Shown: piece after piece, positions 9,157 to 17,699 of the stretch
Layout: every line of letters begins with the position of its first letter
How positions within the stretch are numbered: position 1 is the first letter of the stretch
Source: an uncultured Helicobacteraceae bacterium
Lineage (GTDB): Bacteria; Campylobacterota; Campylobacteria; Campylobacterales; Helicobacteraceae
Assembly: GCA_934668765.1 (NCBI GenBank)
Contig: CAKUOH010000011.1
Span: 1-64,000, forward strand
DNA: 64,000 nucleotides
Reading direction: 5' to 3'
Program-made: the position numbers and the translations under genes
The notes under the pieces: model-generated
What the model was told of the DNA's origin: nothing
Database searches by the model: none
Seen by the model: only the letters and a program-made list of their open reading frames with translations

Positions 9157-9162
9157 ATTATA
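9157..9162 (-). promoter_or_regulatory. Predicted -10 element (TATAAT) for the sulfatase-family gene
   Basis: On the minus strand the sequence reads ATGCTATAATACGC, an extended -10 (TGCTATAAT) 30 bp before the ATG at 9127. Confidence 0.55.
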
Positions 9163-9204
9163 GCATTTTTAGAAAAATTTAAGTTTTAGATTAGTTTTAT
9201 TTGT

Positions 9205-9210
9205 TACAAT
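9205..9210 (+). promoter_or_regulatory. Predicted -10 element (TACAAT) for cysK
   Basis: TTGTTACAATTCG lies 44 bp before the cysK ATG at 9254 and about 45 bp from the oppositely directed promoter of the sulfatase-family gene. Confidence 0.4.
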
Positions 9211-9253
9211 TCGTTTTTTTAAAAATAAACTTCAAAAATTAAAGGAAAAAACA

Positions 9254-10174
9254 ATGAAAATCTATCAAAATATAACGGAAATCATCGGACATACACCACT
9301 TTTGCAAATCAATAATATCAAAACAGACGCAAATATCTTTGTCAAATGCGAGTTTATGAATCCTGTGCATTCTATAAAGGACAGAATCGCCTTTGCAATG
9401 ATAAATGACGCACTTCAAAGTGGCAAAATTACAAAAGAGACGACAATCATCGAGCCTACAAGTGGCAATACAGGCGTTGGATTAGCGAGTGTGTGCGCTG
9501 CGCTTGGCATAAAACTAATCATCGCAATGCCCGAATCAATGAGCATTGAGCGGCGAAAAGTAATGCAAATTTTTGGCGCAAAACTAGAGCTAACGCCCAA
9601 AGAAAAGGGAATGAAAGGCGCGGTAGAGAGAGCAAATGAGCTACAAAAAGAAATCCCAAATAGCGTGATTTTAAATCAATTTAGCAATCCTAGCAATCCT
9701 GCGATTCACAAAAGCACGACTGCAAGGGAGATTTTGGATGCACTTGGCAAAACAAAAATAGATATTTTTGCCGCAGGAGTAGGCACAGGTGGGAGTTTAA
9801 GCGGGATTGGCGAAATGCTAAAAGCGCAAAATAACCCAAATATCGAAATATATGCAATCGAGCCAAAAGATAGTCCTGTGCTAAGCGAGGGTAGAGCTGG
9901 AGCGCATAAGATTCAAGGCATAGGCGCGGGATTTGTGCCTGATAATCTCAATCAAAAGCTATATAAAGAAGTGATTTGCGTGGATTCAGATGATGCGATT
10001 GCAAGTGCGCGTGAGTTGGCACAAAAAGAGGGATTGTTAGTTGGAATCTCAAGTGGCGCGAACTTCTTTGTCGCAAAAGAATTGGCAAAAAAACACAAAG
10101 GCAAAAATATCCTAACGATTTTAAATGACACAGGTGAGCGATATTTAAGCACGGATTTATTTGCGGGGATTTAA
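9254..10174 (+). CDS. cysK: O-acetylserine sulfhydrylase (cysteine synthase)
   Basis: This 306-aa PLP enzyme makes cysteine from O-acetylserine and sulfide. Lys42 in NPVHSIKDRIA is the expected Schiff-base lysine. PTSGNTGVG (about 68-76) binds the substrate carboxylate, GVGTGGSLSG holds the PLP phosphate, and GISSGANFF is the C-terminal serine motif. AAAGGA lies upstream of the ATG. It stands alone with its own predicted promoter. A CysM or cystathionine synthase role cannot be excluded from sequence alone, but the motifs and length fit CysK best. Confidence 0.93.
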   Translation: MKIYQNITEIIGHTPLLQINNIKTDANIFVKCEFMNPVHSIKDRIAFAMINDALQSGKITKETTIIEPTSGNTGVGLASVCAALGIKLIIAMPESMSIERRKVMQIFGAKLELTPKEKGMKGAVERANELQKEIPNSVILNQFSNPSNPAIHKSTTAREILDALGKTKIDIFAAGVGTGGSLSGIGEMLKAQNNPNIEIYAIEPKDSPVLSEGRAGAHKIQGIGAGFVPDNLNQKLYKEVICVDSDDAIASARELAQKEGLLVGISSGANFFVAKELAKKHKGKNILTILNDTGERYLSTDLFAGI

Positions 10175-10216
10175 AATAAAATCCTATCTTTGCTAGAATC
10201 TGCGACTTTTGGATTT

Positions 10217-10255
10217 ACCAACCCCCTTAATCCACTCCGTAAAGGAGGGGGAAAG
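10217..10255 (+). repeat. Type A half element, intergenic
   Basis: ACCAACCCCCTTAATCCACT followed by CCGTAAAGGAGGGGGAA matches the right arm of the folD element with a few substitutions. Confidence 0.65.
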
Positions 10256-10290
10256 CGTGGCGTTACCACGCGCAAAGGAGTGGGACTTTT

Positions 10291-10470
10291 ATTATCATTG
10301 CGAGAAAAATGAGCGTAGCGAAGTATCCAAAATCGCTCGAATCTAAATTATGGGCGGAATCAATATCCCAAAAGCAAATCAACCATAAAGTTCAATCAAA
10401 GTGAGCGATTCGCCCTTGATTCACGATTCGCCAAAGTGGATACTTTGGGCTAAAGCCCTCAGTATGACAG
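10291..10470. repeat. Type C inverted repeat with GTCATACTGAG-like ends
   Basis: The left arm reads ATCATTGCGAG...GCGAAGTATCC. The right arm, reverse-complemented, reads TGTCATACTGAGGGC...AAAGTATCC. It is the same family as the copies at 48250 and 48391. Confidence 0.5.
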
Positions 10471-10539
10471 CGTGGGCGAATCCTTATAAAAGTTTTTGCT
10501 ACTTTTGCTTTTTCAACAAGTAGAGTCTCTTTACTCTCT

Positions 10540-10580
10540 CGTCATTGCAAGATTCGGAGTAGCCAAATCAAAGCAATCCA
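10540..10580 (+). repeat. Type B repeat, intergenic
   Basis: CGTCATTGCAAGATTCGGAG then AGCC...AAGCAATCC follows the same start and end words as the type B copies in purQ and in the outer-membrane gene at 18402. Confidence 0.65.
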
Positions 10581-10692
10581 AAAAGATAAAATATTACCAC
10601 CGATTCGCTATGGAATCAGCGAATCAAACAGCTATTTTTCACTTTTTTCTACAAAAATCCATAATTTATACACATTTTCATAAGATTTGTGC

Positions 10693-10698
10693 TAGAAT
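10693..10698 (+). promoter_or_regulatory. Predicted -10 element (TAGAAT) for the broken outer-membrane gene pair
   Basis: TTTGTGCTAGAATTG is an extended -10 match lying 51 bp before the ATG at 10749. Confidence 0.45.
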
Positions 10699-10748
10699 TG
10701 CTCCTTGCGTTTTACGCAAAATTTATCACAAAATAAAGGATAATCATA

Positions 10749-11549
10749 ATGATTTCACAGCACAATGCCATAAATTTTTGGCAAAGTATTCGGCGAGTTA
10801 TGGTTTCGCTTTTCGCGGTATCCATACTCTTTGGAACATTAGGCGCAGCACCCTGCAAAGGACGCAAAGAAAGATAGCAAATCCACAAAGACTACCACTA
10901 GAAATGCTTGGGGGGGGGCAAATTGAAGTTGCTGAAGGCTGGTGGGAAACTAGCTCAAAGGATAAGCAAGGCGGATTTATAGGCGCAGAGCTTGGATTTG
11001 GCGAAACTTCAGTATATCTACAAGGTGGTTTTTCAGGCACAGGCATTTCTCCAAATATCAATATATTTGGTGGCTATCAATGGTATTTTACAGATTATCC
11101 ATACTTTCATTTAGGACTACGAATTAGAGGATATTTAGGCTCATATCACGGCGCAGATGTTTCTTATTACTCTTGGAGCACTCCACATTCCGTTTCGGCA
11201 CACTCACTTCAAGGTGGTGTAGAACCAGCATTTATATGGGACTTTTTGGATTATAAAAAGCACACTTTGTAGGTGGTATTTTAAGCCCATAGGTTTTGAA
11301 ATCGCTGGATTTTTTGGTAGCGTAACTCCATCTGGTTCGGCAGAAAGTATTGATTTGACTTCTTATACAAAATTTATTTGGTTAGTTAGCTCAGGTGTGC
11401 ATTACTACTACAATAATAAACATTTGGTATTTTTGGGATATAGGTATCGCAGAGTATTTAGTGGCTACTCACAAAGCACTTCTACGACTGTGGGATTTGT
11501 AGTGCAACCTTGTCATAGCTTTGTTGTAGGCTACGCCTATAAATTTTAG
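10749..11549 (+). pseudogene. Outer-membrane beta-barrel protein broken by four homopolymer indels
   Basis: The ATG at 10749, behind AAAGGA, opens a signal peptide (MVSLFAVSILFGTLGAA), but the frame ends at 10877. Removing one C from CCC at 10851-10853 restores AAPAKDAKKDSKSTK. Shortening the G9 tract at 10910-10918 to G8 joins this to the barrel (QIEVAEGWWETSSKD). Adding a T near 11266 and a C near 11286 continues it as VGGILSPIGFEIAGFF to the natural end GYAYKF at 11549. The repaired protein would be about 265 aa. It is a paralog of the next gene, with shared IWDF/MWDF, KHT and YAYKF landmarks. The gene could be inactive, contingency-controlled at the G9 tract, or hit by sequencing errors. 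Confidence 0.7.
10910..10918 (+). repeat. G9 homopolymer tract, possible contingency locus
   Basis: Nine consecutive G residues lie between the linker and the barrel frame of the broken outer-membrane gene. Eight or eleven would join the two frames, provided the upstream C insertion is also corrected. Confidence 0.7.
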
Positions 11550-11566
11550 CTATTAAATAAGGATAA

Positions 11567-12359
11567 ATGATGAAAAATTTATTATTAGTAGCTTTAATGC
11601 TAATGTTATCCGCACGACAAAGGCGCAATCCGCCAAAGTCGAATTGAACGAATCTACCGAATCCACCGCGAATCCTAATGCTGAGCAAGGCAGTAGCCTT
11701 TGGTCTGTCAGTGCAGATGAAAAATCTGGTGGATTTTTGGGATTTGAAGTTGGCGTGGGCGTTGCTAAGATGAAGTTTGGCAATAATGATGGTGGCTTAA
11801 AGAAAAATTTGCTTACCATATATCCACAGCTAATCTTTGGCTATCAATATTATTTCTTAGATGTGCCTTGGGCGCATTTGGGATTTCGCTTTAGTATGAA
11901 TGTAGGCTATACTTTGGGTTATAATTATAAATTCGCCCATAAAACCGATGAAACCTTAAATGTAGAGTTTAGTGCGGGTGGCATTCGATATGAAGCAGAT
12001 TTTGGCTTTATGTGGGACTTTGTAGATTCAGCGAAACATACTTTTGGGATTTATATTGCGCCGTTAGGATTTGAGAGCGAGACAGTTTCAGGTAATTTTA
12101 CTAAATATTCACGCATTCAAATTGTTGATACAGTATTATTGCCCGATACAAATGGATTAGCCACAAATACACAAATCGCCTATAAACTTAGCGCAGGATT
12201 ACAGCTTATGTATAAGCACCACCATTTAACACTTTTTACATATAGATACCTGCATCAAAATGGCAAAATATCCAAAGGCACGGCAGATATTTATGATAAT
12301 CCCGGCGTAAGCACGAATATGAGCATAGCGGACTTTTTGCTTACGCATATAAATTCTAG
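11567..12359 (+). pseudogene. Second outer-membrane beta-barrel paralog, frameshifted at both ends
   Basis: The ATG at 11567, behind AAGGATAA, starts a signal peptide (KNLLLVALMLMLSA) that runs out of frame at 11647. The barrel lies in another frame (TTKAQSAKVELNESTEST onwards) and can be reached by restoring one base near 11620. The barrel frame then runs past its natural end. Adding one T to the T5 tract at 12334-12338 gives DFFAYAYKF and a stop at 12357-12359, the same ending as the paralog upstream. The open frame seen from 11644 to 12411 starts at an unsuitable TTG. Substrate and surface role are unknown. It is probably cotranscribed with the copy 18 bp upstream. Confidence 0.68.
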
Positions 12360-12420
12360 CAGATTGCGCATTTGCGTTAGCCATGAATGTGGGCGGTGGG
12401 AGGGATTATAAATTTATATT

Positions 12421-12456
12421 ACCTCCGCCCCTAGCCCATTATTAGGGCAGGGGAAA
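12421..12456 (+). repeat. Type A-like palindrome, intergenic, diverged
   Basis: CCTCCGCCCCTAGCCC, ATTATTA and GGGCAGGGGAA form an inverted repeat with the same base pattern as the type A half element. Confidence 0.5.
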
Positions 12457-12460
12457 TTTT

Positions 12461-12503
12461 GGATCGCTTCGTTGTGGCTATCGCCACTGCCTCGCAATGA
12501 CGA
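12461..12503 (-). repeat. Type B repeat, intergenic, inverted
   Basis: GGATCGCTTCGTTGTGGCTA followed by TCGCCACTGCCTCGCAATGACG is the reverse orientation of the type B unit. Confidence 0.65.
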
Positions 12504-12668
12504 ATGGAGGGGCTTTTGGAGTGCTTTTGCTTTTTCAAAGCATTGCAATGACAAGGTGGCGTAGTATTGTTTTGGCTTTGCATTGCAATGACAGGGCGAC
12601 AAATCACAAATGCGAATCGCATCTTTCTTTTATCCCACATTATCACTTGATATTTCATATAATTACGC

Positions 12669-12674
12669 TAGAAT
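12669..12674 (+). promoter_or_regulatory. Predicted -10 element (TAGAAT) for the secreted basic protein gene
   Basis: TTACGCTAGAATTTC lies 36 bp before the ATG at 12710. Confidence 0.45.
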
Positions 12675-12709
12675 TTCACTTTTAAAATTTTAGCGGATAA
12701 GGATTTGTT

Positions 12710-13183
12710 ATGAGAGGGCTTATTTTAGGCGTTTTGGTAATTTGTGGTGCGGTGGTTTGCGCTAGTGCTGGGCATTTGAGCAATAATGAAGTGAAAAAAT
12801 ACAAGCATTATATGAAAAGATGGTCGATTCTAAAAAACGACAACGAGGATTTTTATAATGGTTGCAAACAAGGCGGAGTGCAAAAAGGTTGCGAGGAGCG
12901 CAGGGAAATCGTCCGCCGCTTAATATGGCTACAATACGCCGATAAGCACGGCAAGGCAAAGGCAAATGAAATGCTTACAGAAAAGTGGGGCGAGTGGTTT
13001 AACATAGCGTGGGCGACTGAGGGCAATGACAGGGGCAATGTGTTTGTGGTGTTGGAGCAGGATTTAAAGCTAGAGGAGATTCGCCGTGGCAAAAATGACG
13101 CTGCAAAAGCACACTATAAAGCCAAAGATGAAAGAGTGAAAAAATCCACAAAAAAGCCAAAAAATAAGCAAAATTTTAATTAA
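12710..13183 (+). CDS. Secreted basic protein of unknown function
   Basis: This 157-aa protein has a clear signal peptide (RGLILGVLVICGAVVCASAG) and a mature part of about 135 aa that is highly charged and predicted helical. Two cysteines (NGCKQGG and KGCEER) could form a disulfide in the periplasm. The C-terminus is a Lys-rich tail (KKSTKKPKNKQ) that may contact nucleic acid, peptidoglycan or acidic surfaces. I recognise no family. It has its own predicted promoter and AAGGA before the ATG, and is followed by ctpA with its own promoter. Compositional features point to a real expressed gene. Confidence 0.7.
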   Translation: MRGLILGVLVICGAVVCASAGHLSNNEVKKYKHYMKRWSILKNDNEDFYNGCKQGGVQKGCEERREIVRRLIWLQYADKHGKAKANEMLTEKWGEWFNIAWATEGNDRGNVFVVLEQDLKLEEIRRGKNDAAKAHYKAKDERVKKSTKKPKNKQNFN

Positions 13184-13202
13184 ATTTAAACTTTATTTTT
13201 GC

Positions 13203-13208
13203 TAGAAT
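13203..13208 (+). promoter_or_regulatory. Predicted -10 element (TAGAAT) for ctpA and the pur genes
   Basis: TTTTTGCTAGAATTCCGCG is an extended -10 match 65 bp before the preferred ctpA ATG at 13274. Confidence 0.45.
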
Positions 13209-13273
13209 TCCGCGTTTAAATCTAATTTTATGGACGAGCGATGGCTCTCAAATCACACACATTAGGGATTAAA

Positions 13274-14620
13274 ATGAAATATTACAGATTCTTACTTGCA
13301 GGTTTTGGCTCTGCTTTAATTATAAGTGCGGTTTTGTTTGGCAACCTTTTTGCTAAAAGCAACTCTAATCAGTCGCGCCTTGATGGATATAGCAAGATTC
13401 GCACGGTAATTTCAAATATCGAAAATTACTATGTCGATGACATTCCTATGAATGAGATTGTCAATAAGGCAATCAGCGGACTTTTGACGAATTTAGACGC
13501 GCATTCGGCATATCTAACACCCAAAGAATACACGGATTTAAAGGTGCAGACTAGTGGGCATTTCGATGGCATAGGGATTCAAATCTCTATGAAAGATTCG
13601 GCACTTACCATCATTTCGCCTATTGAAGGCACACCGGGCGATAAAGCAGGACTAAAAGCAGGTGATGTGATTTTAAAGATTAATGACCAAAGCACACTAA
13701 ATATGACGATTGATGATGCTGTGAATCTAATGCGTGGCAAGAAAAAAACGAGTGTGAAACTTACCATTATCCGCAAAGGAGAATCAAAACCGCTCATTTT
13801 TGATATACAGCGCGACACCATTGAGATTAACTCTACTTATGCCAAAAAGATAGAAAATACAAATTATCTTTACTTGCGCGTGAATACCTTTGATGAAAAA
13901 GTAACCAAAAATGTCGAATCGCTAATCAAAAATAGTAAGGCAAGTGGGATAATTTTAGATTTGCGCAATAATCCGGGGGGGCTTTTGGAGCAAGCGGTAG
14001 GACTTGGGAATCTTTTCATAAAAGAGGGCATAATCGTCTCACAAAAAGGCAAGATTAAAAGCAACAATGAGGATTTTAACGCAAATGGCAAAGCTCCGTT
14101 TGCCAAAATCCCCCTTGTGGTGTTAGTAAATGGCGGTAGTGCGAGTGCAAGTGAGATTGTGGCAGGCAGTTTGCAAGACCATAAACGAGCGATAGTCGTG
14201 GGCGAAAATACATTTGGCAAAGGTAGCGTTCAAATCGTCCTGCCACTTGATAATAGCGATAATGGCGATGCTCTGCGCCTAACAACTGCGCGGTATTATC
14301 TGCCTAGTGGGCGGACGATTCAAGCTGTGGGCATTACGCCAGATATTGTCGTATATCCCGGTCCTGTGCCAAAAGATGGCGATGATTTTTCGATAAAGGA
14401 AGCGGATTTAAAAAAGCACTTACAAAACGAGCTAGAAAAGTTGGATAGCGGGGCGCAAACTGCTTCGCAACAAAGCGCAAAATCGCCCAAAGATAACAAA
14501 AGCAAGGTTATCACAAGCGAGGATATTTACCGCGACATTCAGCTAAAAAGTGCGATTGACGCGCTAAAAGTGCTAACGGTTGTAGGAATCTCAGGCAGAA
14601 TCAGCGTGGCGACAAAATAA
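13274..14620 (+). CDS. ctpA: C-terminal processing peptidase (S41 family)
   Basis: The ATG at 13274 is preceded by TTAGGGA and opens into a membrane/signal segment (YYRFLLAGFGSALIISAVLF). An upstream ATG at 13241 would add 11 residues without a better site. The 448-aa protein then shows a PDZ domain (IGIQISMKDSALTIISPIEG...GDVILKIN) and the S41 catalytic core. NGGSASASEIVAGSLQDHKR holds the Ser nucleophile and GENTFGKGSVQ holds the Lys of the Ser/Lys dyad. CtpA/Prc proteases trim periplasmic proteins at their C-termini. In H. pylori the ortholog (HP1350 from memory) is likewise followed, more or less directly, by an SH3-like protein and plsC; here purCSQ is interposed. Confidence 0.92.
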   Translation: MKYYRFLLAGFGSALIISAVLFGNLFAKSNSNQSRLDGYSKIRTVISNIENYYVDDIPMNEIVNKAISGLLTNLDAHSAYLTPKEYTDLKVQTSGHFDGIGIQISMKDSALTIISPIEGTPGDKAGLKAGDVILKINDQSTLNMTIDDAVNLMRGKKKTSVKLTIIRKGESKPLIFDIQRDTIEINSTYAKKIENTNYLYLRVNTFDEKVTKNVESLIKNSKASGIILDLRNNPGGLLEQAVGLGNLFIKEGIIVSQKGKIKSNNEDFNANGKAPFAKIPLVVLVNGGSASASEIVAGSLQDHKRAIVVGENTFGKGSVQIVLPLDNSDNGDALRLTTARYYLPSGRTIQAVGITPDIVVYPGPVPKDGDDFSIKEADLKKHLQNELEKLDSGAQTASQQSAKSPKDNKSKVITSEDIYRDIQLKSAIDALKVLTVVGISGRISVATK

Positions 14621-14641
14621 TTTTTTATAGGGAGATTTATA

Positions 14642-15358
14642 ATGAAAAAATTAGAATTATTATACGAAGGCAAGGGCAAAAAGCTATATGCGACAGACAA
14701 TGATTTGCAAATTATCTCCGAGTTTAAGGACGATTTGACAGCGTTTAATGCACAAAAAAAAGGCAATGAAAAAGGCAAAGGTAGCCTAAATTGTCAAATT
14801 AGCACGATTGCCTTTAAACTTTTGGAGCAAAATGGCATAAAAACGCATTTTATTGAATCGCTTGATGAAAATAGTATGTTGTGTAAAAAAGTGAAAATTA
14901 TCCCACTTGAAGTTGTCGTGCGCAATGTCGCCACAGGTTCGCTTACCAAGCGACTAGGCATTGACGAGGGCAAAAAGCTAGATTTTCCCATAGTTGAGTT
15001 TTACTACAAAAATGATGAGCTAAATGACCCGCTTGTGAATGATGAGCATTGCAAAATAATGGGGATTATCGATAGCGATGAGATGGCTGATTTCCTTAAA
15101 AAAACGGCGCGAAAAATAAATAGCGTTTTGGTGGAGTTTTTTGCAAAGGCGAATCTACGCCTTATTGATTTTAAAGTTGAGTTTGGGCGAGATGAAAATG
15201 GAGAGATTTTACTAGCTGATGAGATTAGCCCTGATGGTTGCAGACTTTGGGATAAAAATAGCAATAAAAAAATGGATAAAGATATTTTCCGTCAAAGTTT
15301 AGGTAGCGTTAGCGAAGCGTATAAAGAAGTCCTATCACGAATCCAAAGCGTGAAATAG
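14642..15358 (+). CDS. purC: SAICAR synthetase (purine biosynthesis)
   Basis: This 238-aa enzyme joins CAIR and aspartate using ATP, step 7 of de novo IMP synthesis. The signatures are [14 protein letters not shown] at the N-terminus, [15 protein letters not shown] in the centre, [16 protein letters not shown], and [14 protein letters not shown], all typical of PurC. The ATG at 14642 follows a GGGAG box and lies 21 bp after ctpA, so it is probably cotranscribed. purS and purQ follow directly. Confidence 0.96.
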   Translation: MKKLELLYEGKGKKLYATDNDLQIISEFKDDLTAFNAQKKGNEKGKGSLNCQISTIAFKLLEQNGIKTHFIESLDENSMLCKKVKIIPLEVVVRNVATGSLTKRLGIDEGKKLDFPIVEFYYKNDELNDPLVNDEHCKIMGIIDSDEMADFLKKTARKINSVLVEFFAKANLRLIDFKVEFGRDENGEILLADEISPDGCRLWDKNSNKKMDKDIFRQSLGSVSEAYKEVLSRIQSVK

Positions 15359-15393
15359 CACACTAGATTTCGTAGCGATTTTAAAGGCATTTT

Positions 15394-15636
15394 ATGAAAG
15401 CAGAGATTGAGATTTCGCTAAAAGATGGCATTTTAGACCCACAGGCAAAGACGATTTTTAATGCACTGCAAACGCTTGGATTTGATTGTGTGAAAGATTT
15501 GAAAATTACCAAAAAAATGATTTTGGATTTGGATTTAAATGACGCGAATCTTGCGCAAGAGAAGTTAGAATCAATGGCAAAAGATTTGTTAGCAAATCCC
15601 GTGATTGAAAACTACAAAATAAAGATTTTGGCATAA
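15394..15636 (+). CDS. purS: Phosphoribosylformylglycinamidine synthase subunit PurS
   Basis: This 80-aa small subunit of the three-part FGAM synthase bridges PurL and PurQ. It starts KAEIEISLKDGILDPQAKTI and includes LQTLGFDCVKDLKITKK, the standard PurS pattern. It lies 35 bp after purC and 10 bp before purQ. Presence of PurS means that PurL is the small separate form, which must be encoded elsewhere. Confidence 0.94.
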   Translation: MKAEIEISLKDGILDPQAKTIFNALQTLGFDCVKDLKITKKMILDLDLNDANLAQEKLESMAKDLLANPVIENYKIKILA

Positions 15637-15646
15637 GAGTGATTTA

Positions 15647-16522
15647 GTGATAGTAATACTGCGATTTTTAGGCACAAACTGCGAGTTTGACATAGCGCAT
15701 TCTGCGCAAGTTTTAGGTGCAGAATGTGCCATTGTATGGCACAAAGAAACTGCCCTGCCACAAGGCACGAATCTAGTCATAGTGCCCGGGGGCTTTAGCT
15801 ATGGGGATTATTTGCGTTGCGGTGGAATCGCAAAGTTTGCGCCCATTATGAAAGCAGTGCGCGAATTTGCGGACAATGGCGGATTTGTCTTTGGGATTTG
15901 CAATGGTTTTCAAATACTTTGCGAGGCAAAAATGCTCCCCGGTGCGCTTATGCGAAATAAGGATATTGTATATAAAAGCATTCTTGGCGAGTTTGAGATT
16001 TGCAATAATAACAACGCCCTGCTAAAAAGCTATGCAATGCGTGAGAAAATAAGGCTTCCTATCGCTCACGCAGAGGGTAATTATTATATTGATAGTGCGG
16101 GATTTGAAGCATTGCTCGTAAAAAATCAAATCTTGCTAAAATATACTAGCGATATAAATGGCTCTGTGGCGCAAATCGCAGGGATTTGCAATGAAAATAA
16201 AAATGTCTTTGGTATGATGCCACACCCCGAACGCGCTGTGGAGTGCATTTTGGGTAGCGATGATGGGGCAAAAATGCTAAAAGATATTTTTAGTGTAAAT
16301 GCGCCAAACGCGGCGAATCTATCAAATGAATCGCATTTGGAATTGCGTGAATCCAACGAAATAGATTCGCACACCATTTCGTCATTGCAAGTCGATTTAT
16401 TGCCGAAGCAATCCATAGATTCGCAAGATTCACGCGAATCTAACGAGGCAAATTTTCACAATTCAAAGCACGATTCACACGAATCCCTAAAACTCTCCGC
16501 AAATTATAAATTCAACGATTAA
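15647..16522 (+). CDS. purQ: FGAM synthase glutaminase subunit PurQ with long C-terminal tail
   Basis: The class I glutamine amidotransferase subunit supplies ammonia to PurL. Cys85 lies in FVFGICNGFQILCEA and the His/Glu partners in MMPHPERAVE. The start is a GTG at 15647, 10 bp after purS. The catalytic domain ends near residue 222 (AKMLKDIF), as in normal PurQ (about 220-225 aa), but 69 more residues follow. This tail is hydrophilic and Ser/Glu/Asn/His-rich (ESNE, DSQDSRESNE). It is encoded by GATTC boxes and a type B repeat at 16379-16418, so it looks like a late addition and not a functional domain. Confidence 0.93.
   Translation: MIVILRFLGTNCEFDIAHSAQVLGAECAIVWHKETALPQGTNLVIVPGGFSYGDYLRCGGIAKFAPIMKAVREFADNGGFVFGICNGFQILCEAKMLPGALMRNKDIVYKSILGEFEICNNNNALLKSYAMREKIRLPIAHAEGNYYIDSAGFEALLVKNQILLKYTSDINGSVAQIAGICNENKNVFGMMPHPERAVECILGSDDGAKMLKDIFSVNAPNAANLSNESHLELRESNEIDSHTISSLQVDLLPKQSIDSQDSRESNEANFHNSKHDSHESLKLSANYKFND
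16379..16418 (+). repeat. Type B repeat inside the purQ tail
   Basis: CGTCATTGCAAGTCGATTTA and TTGCCGAAGCAATCC are read as SSLQVDLLPKQS. The same DNA unit is read in a different frame in the gene at 18402 and in the opposite direction at 4220. Confidence 0.75.
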
Positions 16523-16527
16523 AGAGA

Positions 16528-17667
16528 ATGCCAATGCGACACATTTTTGCACTACGATTTTTTTTAGCCAAACTGCCAAATCTTGCCCCACAAATCTTAC
16601 TTGCCATTTTCGCGCTTTTTGCGCCATACAGCACAATCCATAGCGAAGAGATTCAAAGCAAACTTGTTTATGTCAAAAGCGAAGTGCTTGAACCCAAAGA
16701 GTTGCGTTATATCGGCGAAATTGTGGGCGTGAAATACAGCGTCCTTGTGCTTGAGGACGCCAAGATTCGCTCTATGGGCTTTTTGGATAGCAATGGCATT
16801 CTTATAAAAAACGCAGATTCATCGTGGGAGCAAACAGAGGACGGCTCACTGCAAAATACGATTTATTTTAAGATTGTGGATAAAAAGTTTGCGTTTCCGC
16901 AAATCGAAGTGATTGTGGATAGCGAGGATTCAAGCGACAGCGCGGTAAGTAGCGAAACTCTTGGCGAGGCGATAGATTTACGCGCGAATCATAAAGCATT
17001 TAATGGCGTTGTCGCGCAAAATCTAAAAGTCAATAATCACAGCGTGAAGCAATTTGATGAGAAAAATAATATTATCATTTTGGATTTAAGCGCGGAGTGG
17101 GCGAATTTAGAGGATTTTAAAATCGCAGGTTTTAAAAAGCAGGGCTTTGAGAGCATAAATGAGGGCATTTCGCGCAGTAGCGGGATTTATTATGTGGTGT
17201 TGCCAAATCAAGTAGCCACGGTTAATTTTGAGTATTTTGATTTGAACTCGCAGACTTACAAGCAAGAGCATATCAAAAATGCCATAAACAAGGCGCAAAT
17301 TAGCATTAACCCAGAAATCGCGCCAATAAATAAGGTGCTGATTTTTAAAAATATCGTTATTTTGGTATTGAGTTTTGTGCTATTTGTGGCGTTTTTGATT
17401 CGCAAAATCCCATTTAAGATTCGCGTATCTTTGCTTGTGGTGGGCGTTTTGCTGCTACTTTTTGTAGTGATTTCTGTTAATATTAACGAAAAAAGTTTGA
17501 TGAAAAATGATAGTTATTTGCGAATCTTGCCTACGACAAATTCTACAATAATCGCCAAAATCCCCGCAAATACGGAAGTGCAAATCATTAGTCGGCATAA
17601 TGATTATATAAAGATTCTCACGCCTGAAAACAAAACAGGTTGGGTTGAAAAGGCAAGTGTAAAGTAA
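16528..17667 (+). CDS. Membrane-anchored SH3-like domain protein of unknown function
   Basis: This 379-aa protein begins with a signal or anchor segment (FFLAKLPNLAPQILLAIFAL) and a periplasmic beta-rich region of about 250 residues. Two close hydrophobic segments follow (VLIFKNIVILVLSFVLFVAF and VSLLVVGVLLLLFVVISV). The last 50 residues look like a bacterial SH3 (SH3b) fold: YLRILPTTNSTIIAKIPANT, VQIISRHNDYIKIL, GWVEKASV. Such domains often bind peptidoglycan or peptides. Its position beside ctpA and plsC matches H. pylori HP1349 as I recall. It starts 5 bp after purQ. Two ATG starts (16528, 16534) are equally possible. Confidence 0.8.
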   Translation: MPMRHIFALRFFLAKLPNLAPQILLAIFALFAPYSTIHSEEIQSKLVYVKSEVLEPKELRYIGEIVGVKYSVLVLEDAKIRSMGFLDSNGILIKNADSSWEQTEDGSLQNTIYFKIVDKKFAFPQIEVIVDSEDSSDSAVSSETLGEAIDLRANHKAFNGVVAQNLKVNNHSVKQFDEKNNIIILDLSAEWANLEDFKIAGFKKQGFESINEGISRSSGIYYVVLPNQVATVNFEYFDLNSQTYKQEHIKNAINKAQISINPEIAPINKVLIFKNIVILVLSFVLFVAFLIRKIPFKIRVSLLVVGVLLLLFVVISVNINEKSLMKNDSYLRILPTTNSTIIAKIPANTEVQIISRHNDYIKILTPENKTGWVEKASVK

Positions 17668-17699
17668 AGGGCATAAATGCGTAAAATAAAAGGCAGAAA

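Larger units (their letters stand above)
10175..10748. other. 574-bp gap filled with dispersed repeats; no gene
   Basis: No convincing reading frame is present. The stretch holds a TAGAAT -10-like word at 10194, a type A half element (10217-10255), a composite inverted repeat of type C (10291-10470), a type B copy (10540-10580), and a promoter-like TAGAAT at 10693 for the broken outer-membrane gene that follows. The open frame that begins at 10496 is a by-product of the repeat sequence. Confidence 0.7.
12360..12709. other. 350-bp gap with repeats; no gene
   Basis: It holds a type A-like palindrome (12421-12456), a type B copy (12461-12503), two copies of GCATTGCAATGACA (near 12540 and 12580), and a promoter-like TAGAAT for the next gene. 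No reading frame with a ribosome-binding site is seen. Confidence 0.65.

Noticed and set aside
10496..11272. A 258-aa gene beginning at 10496
   Set aside because: The first 90 codons run through intergenic repeats and the promoter. The real start with a signal peptide is at 10749 in another frame.
12431..12685. Short open frames on both strands between 12431 and 12685
   Set aside because: They are made of type A and B repeat DNA, lack ribosome-binding sites and overlap each other.
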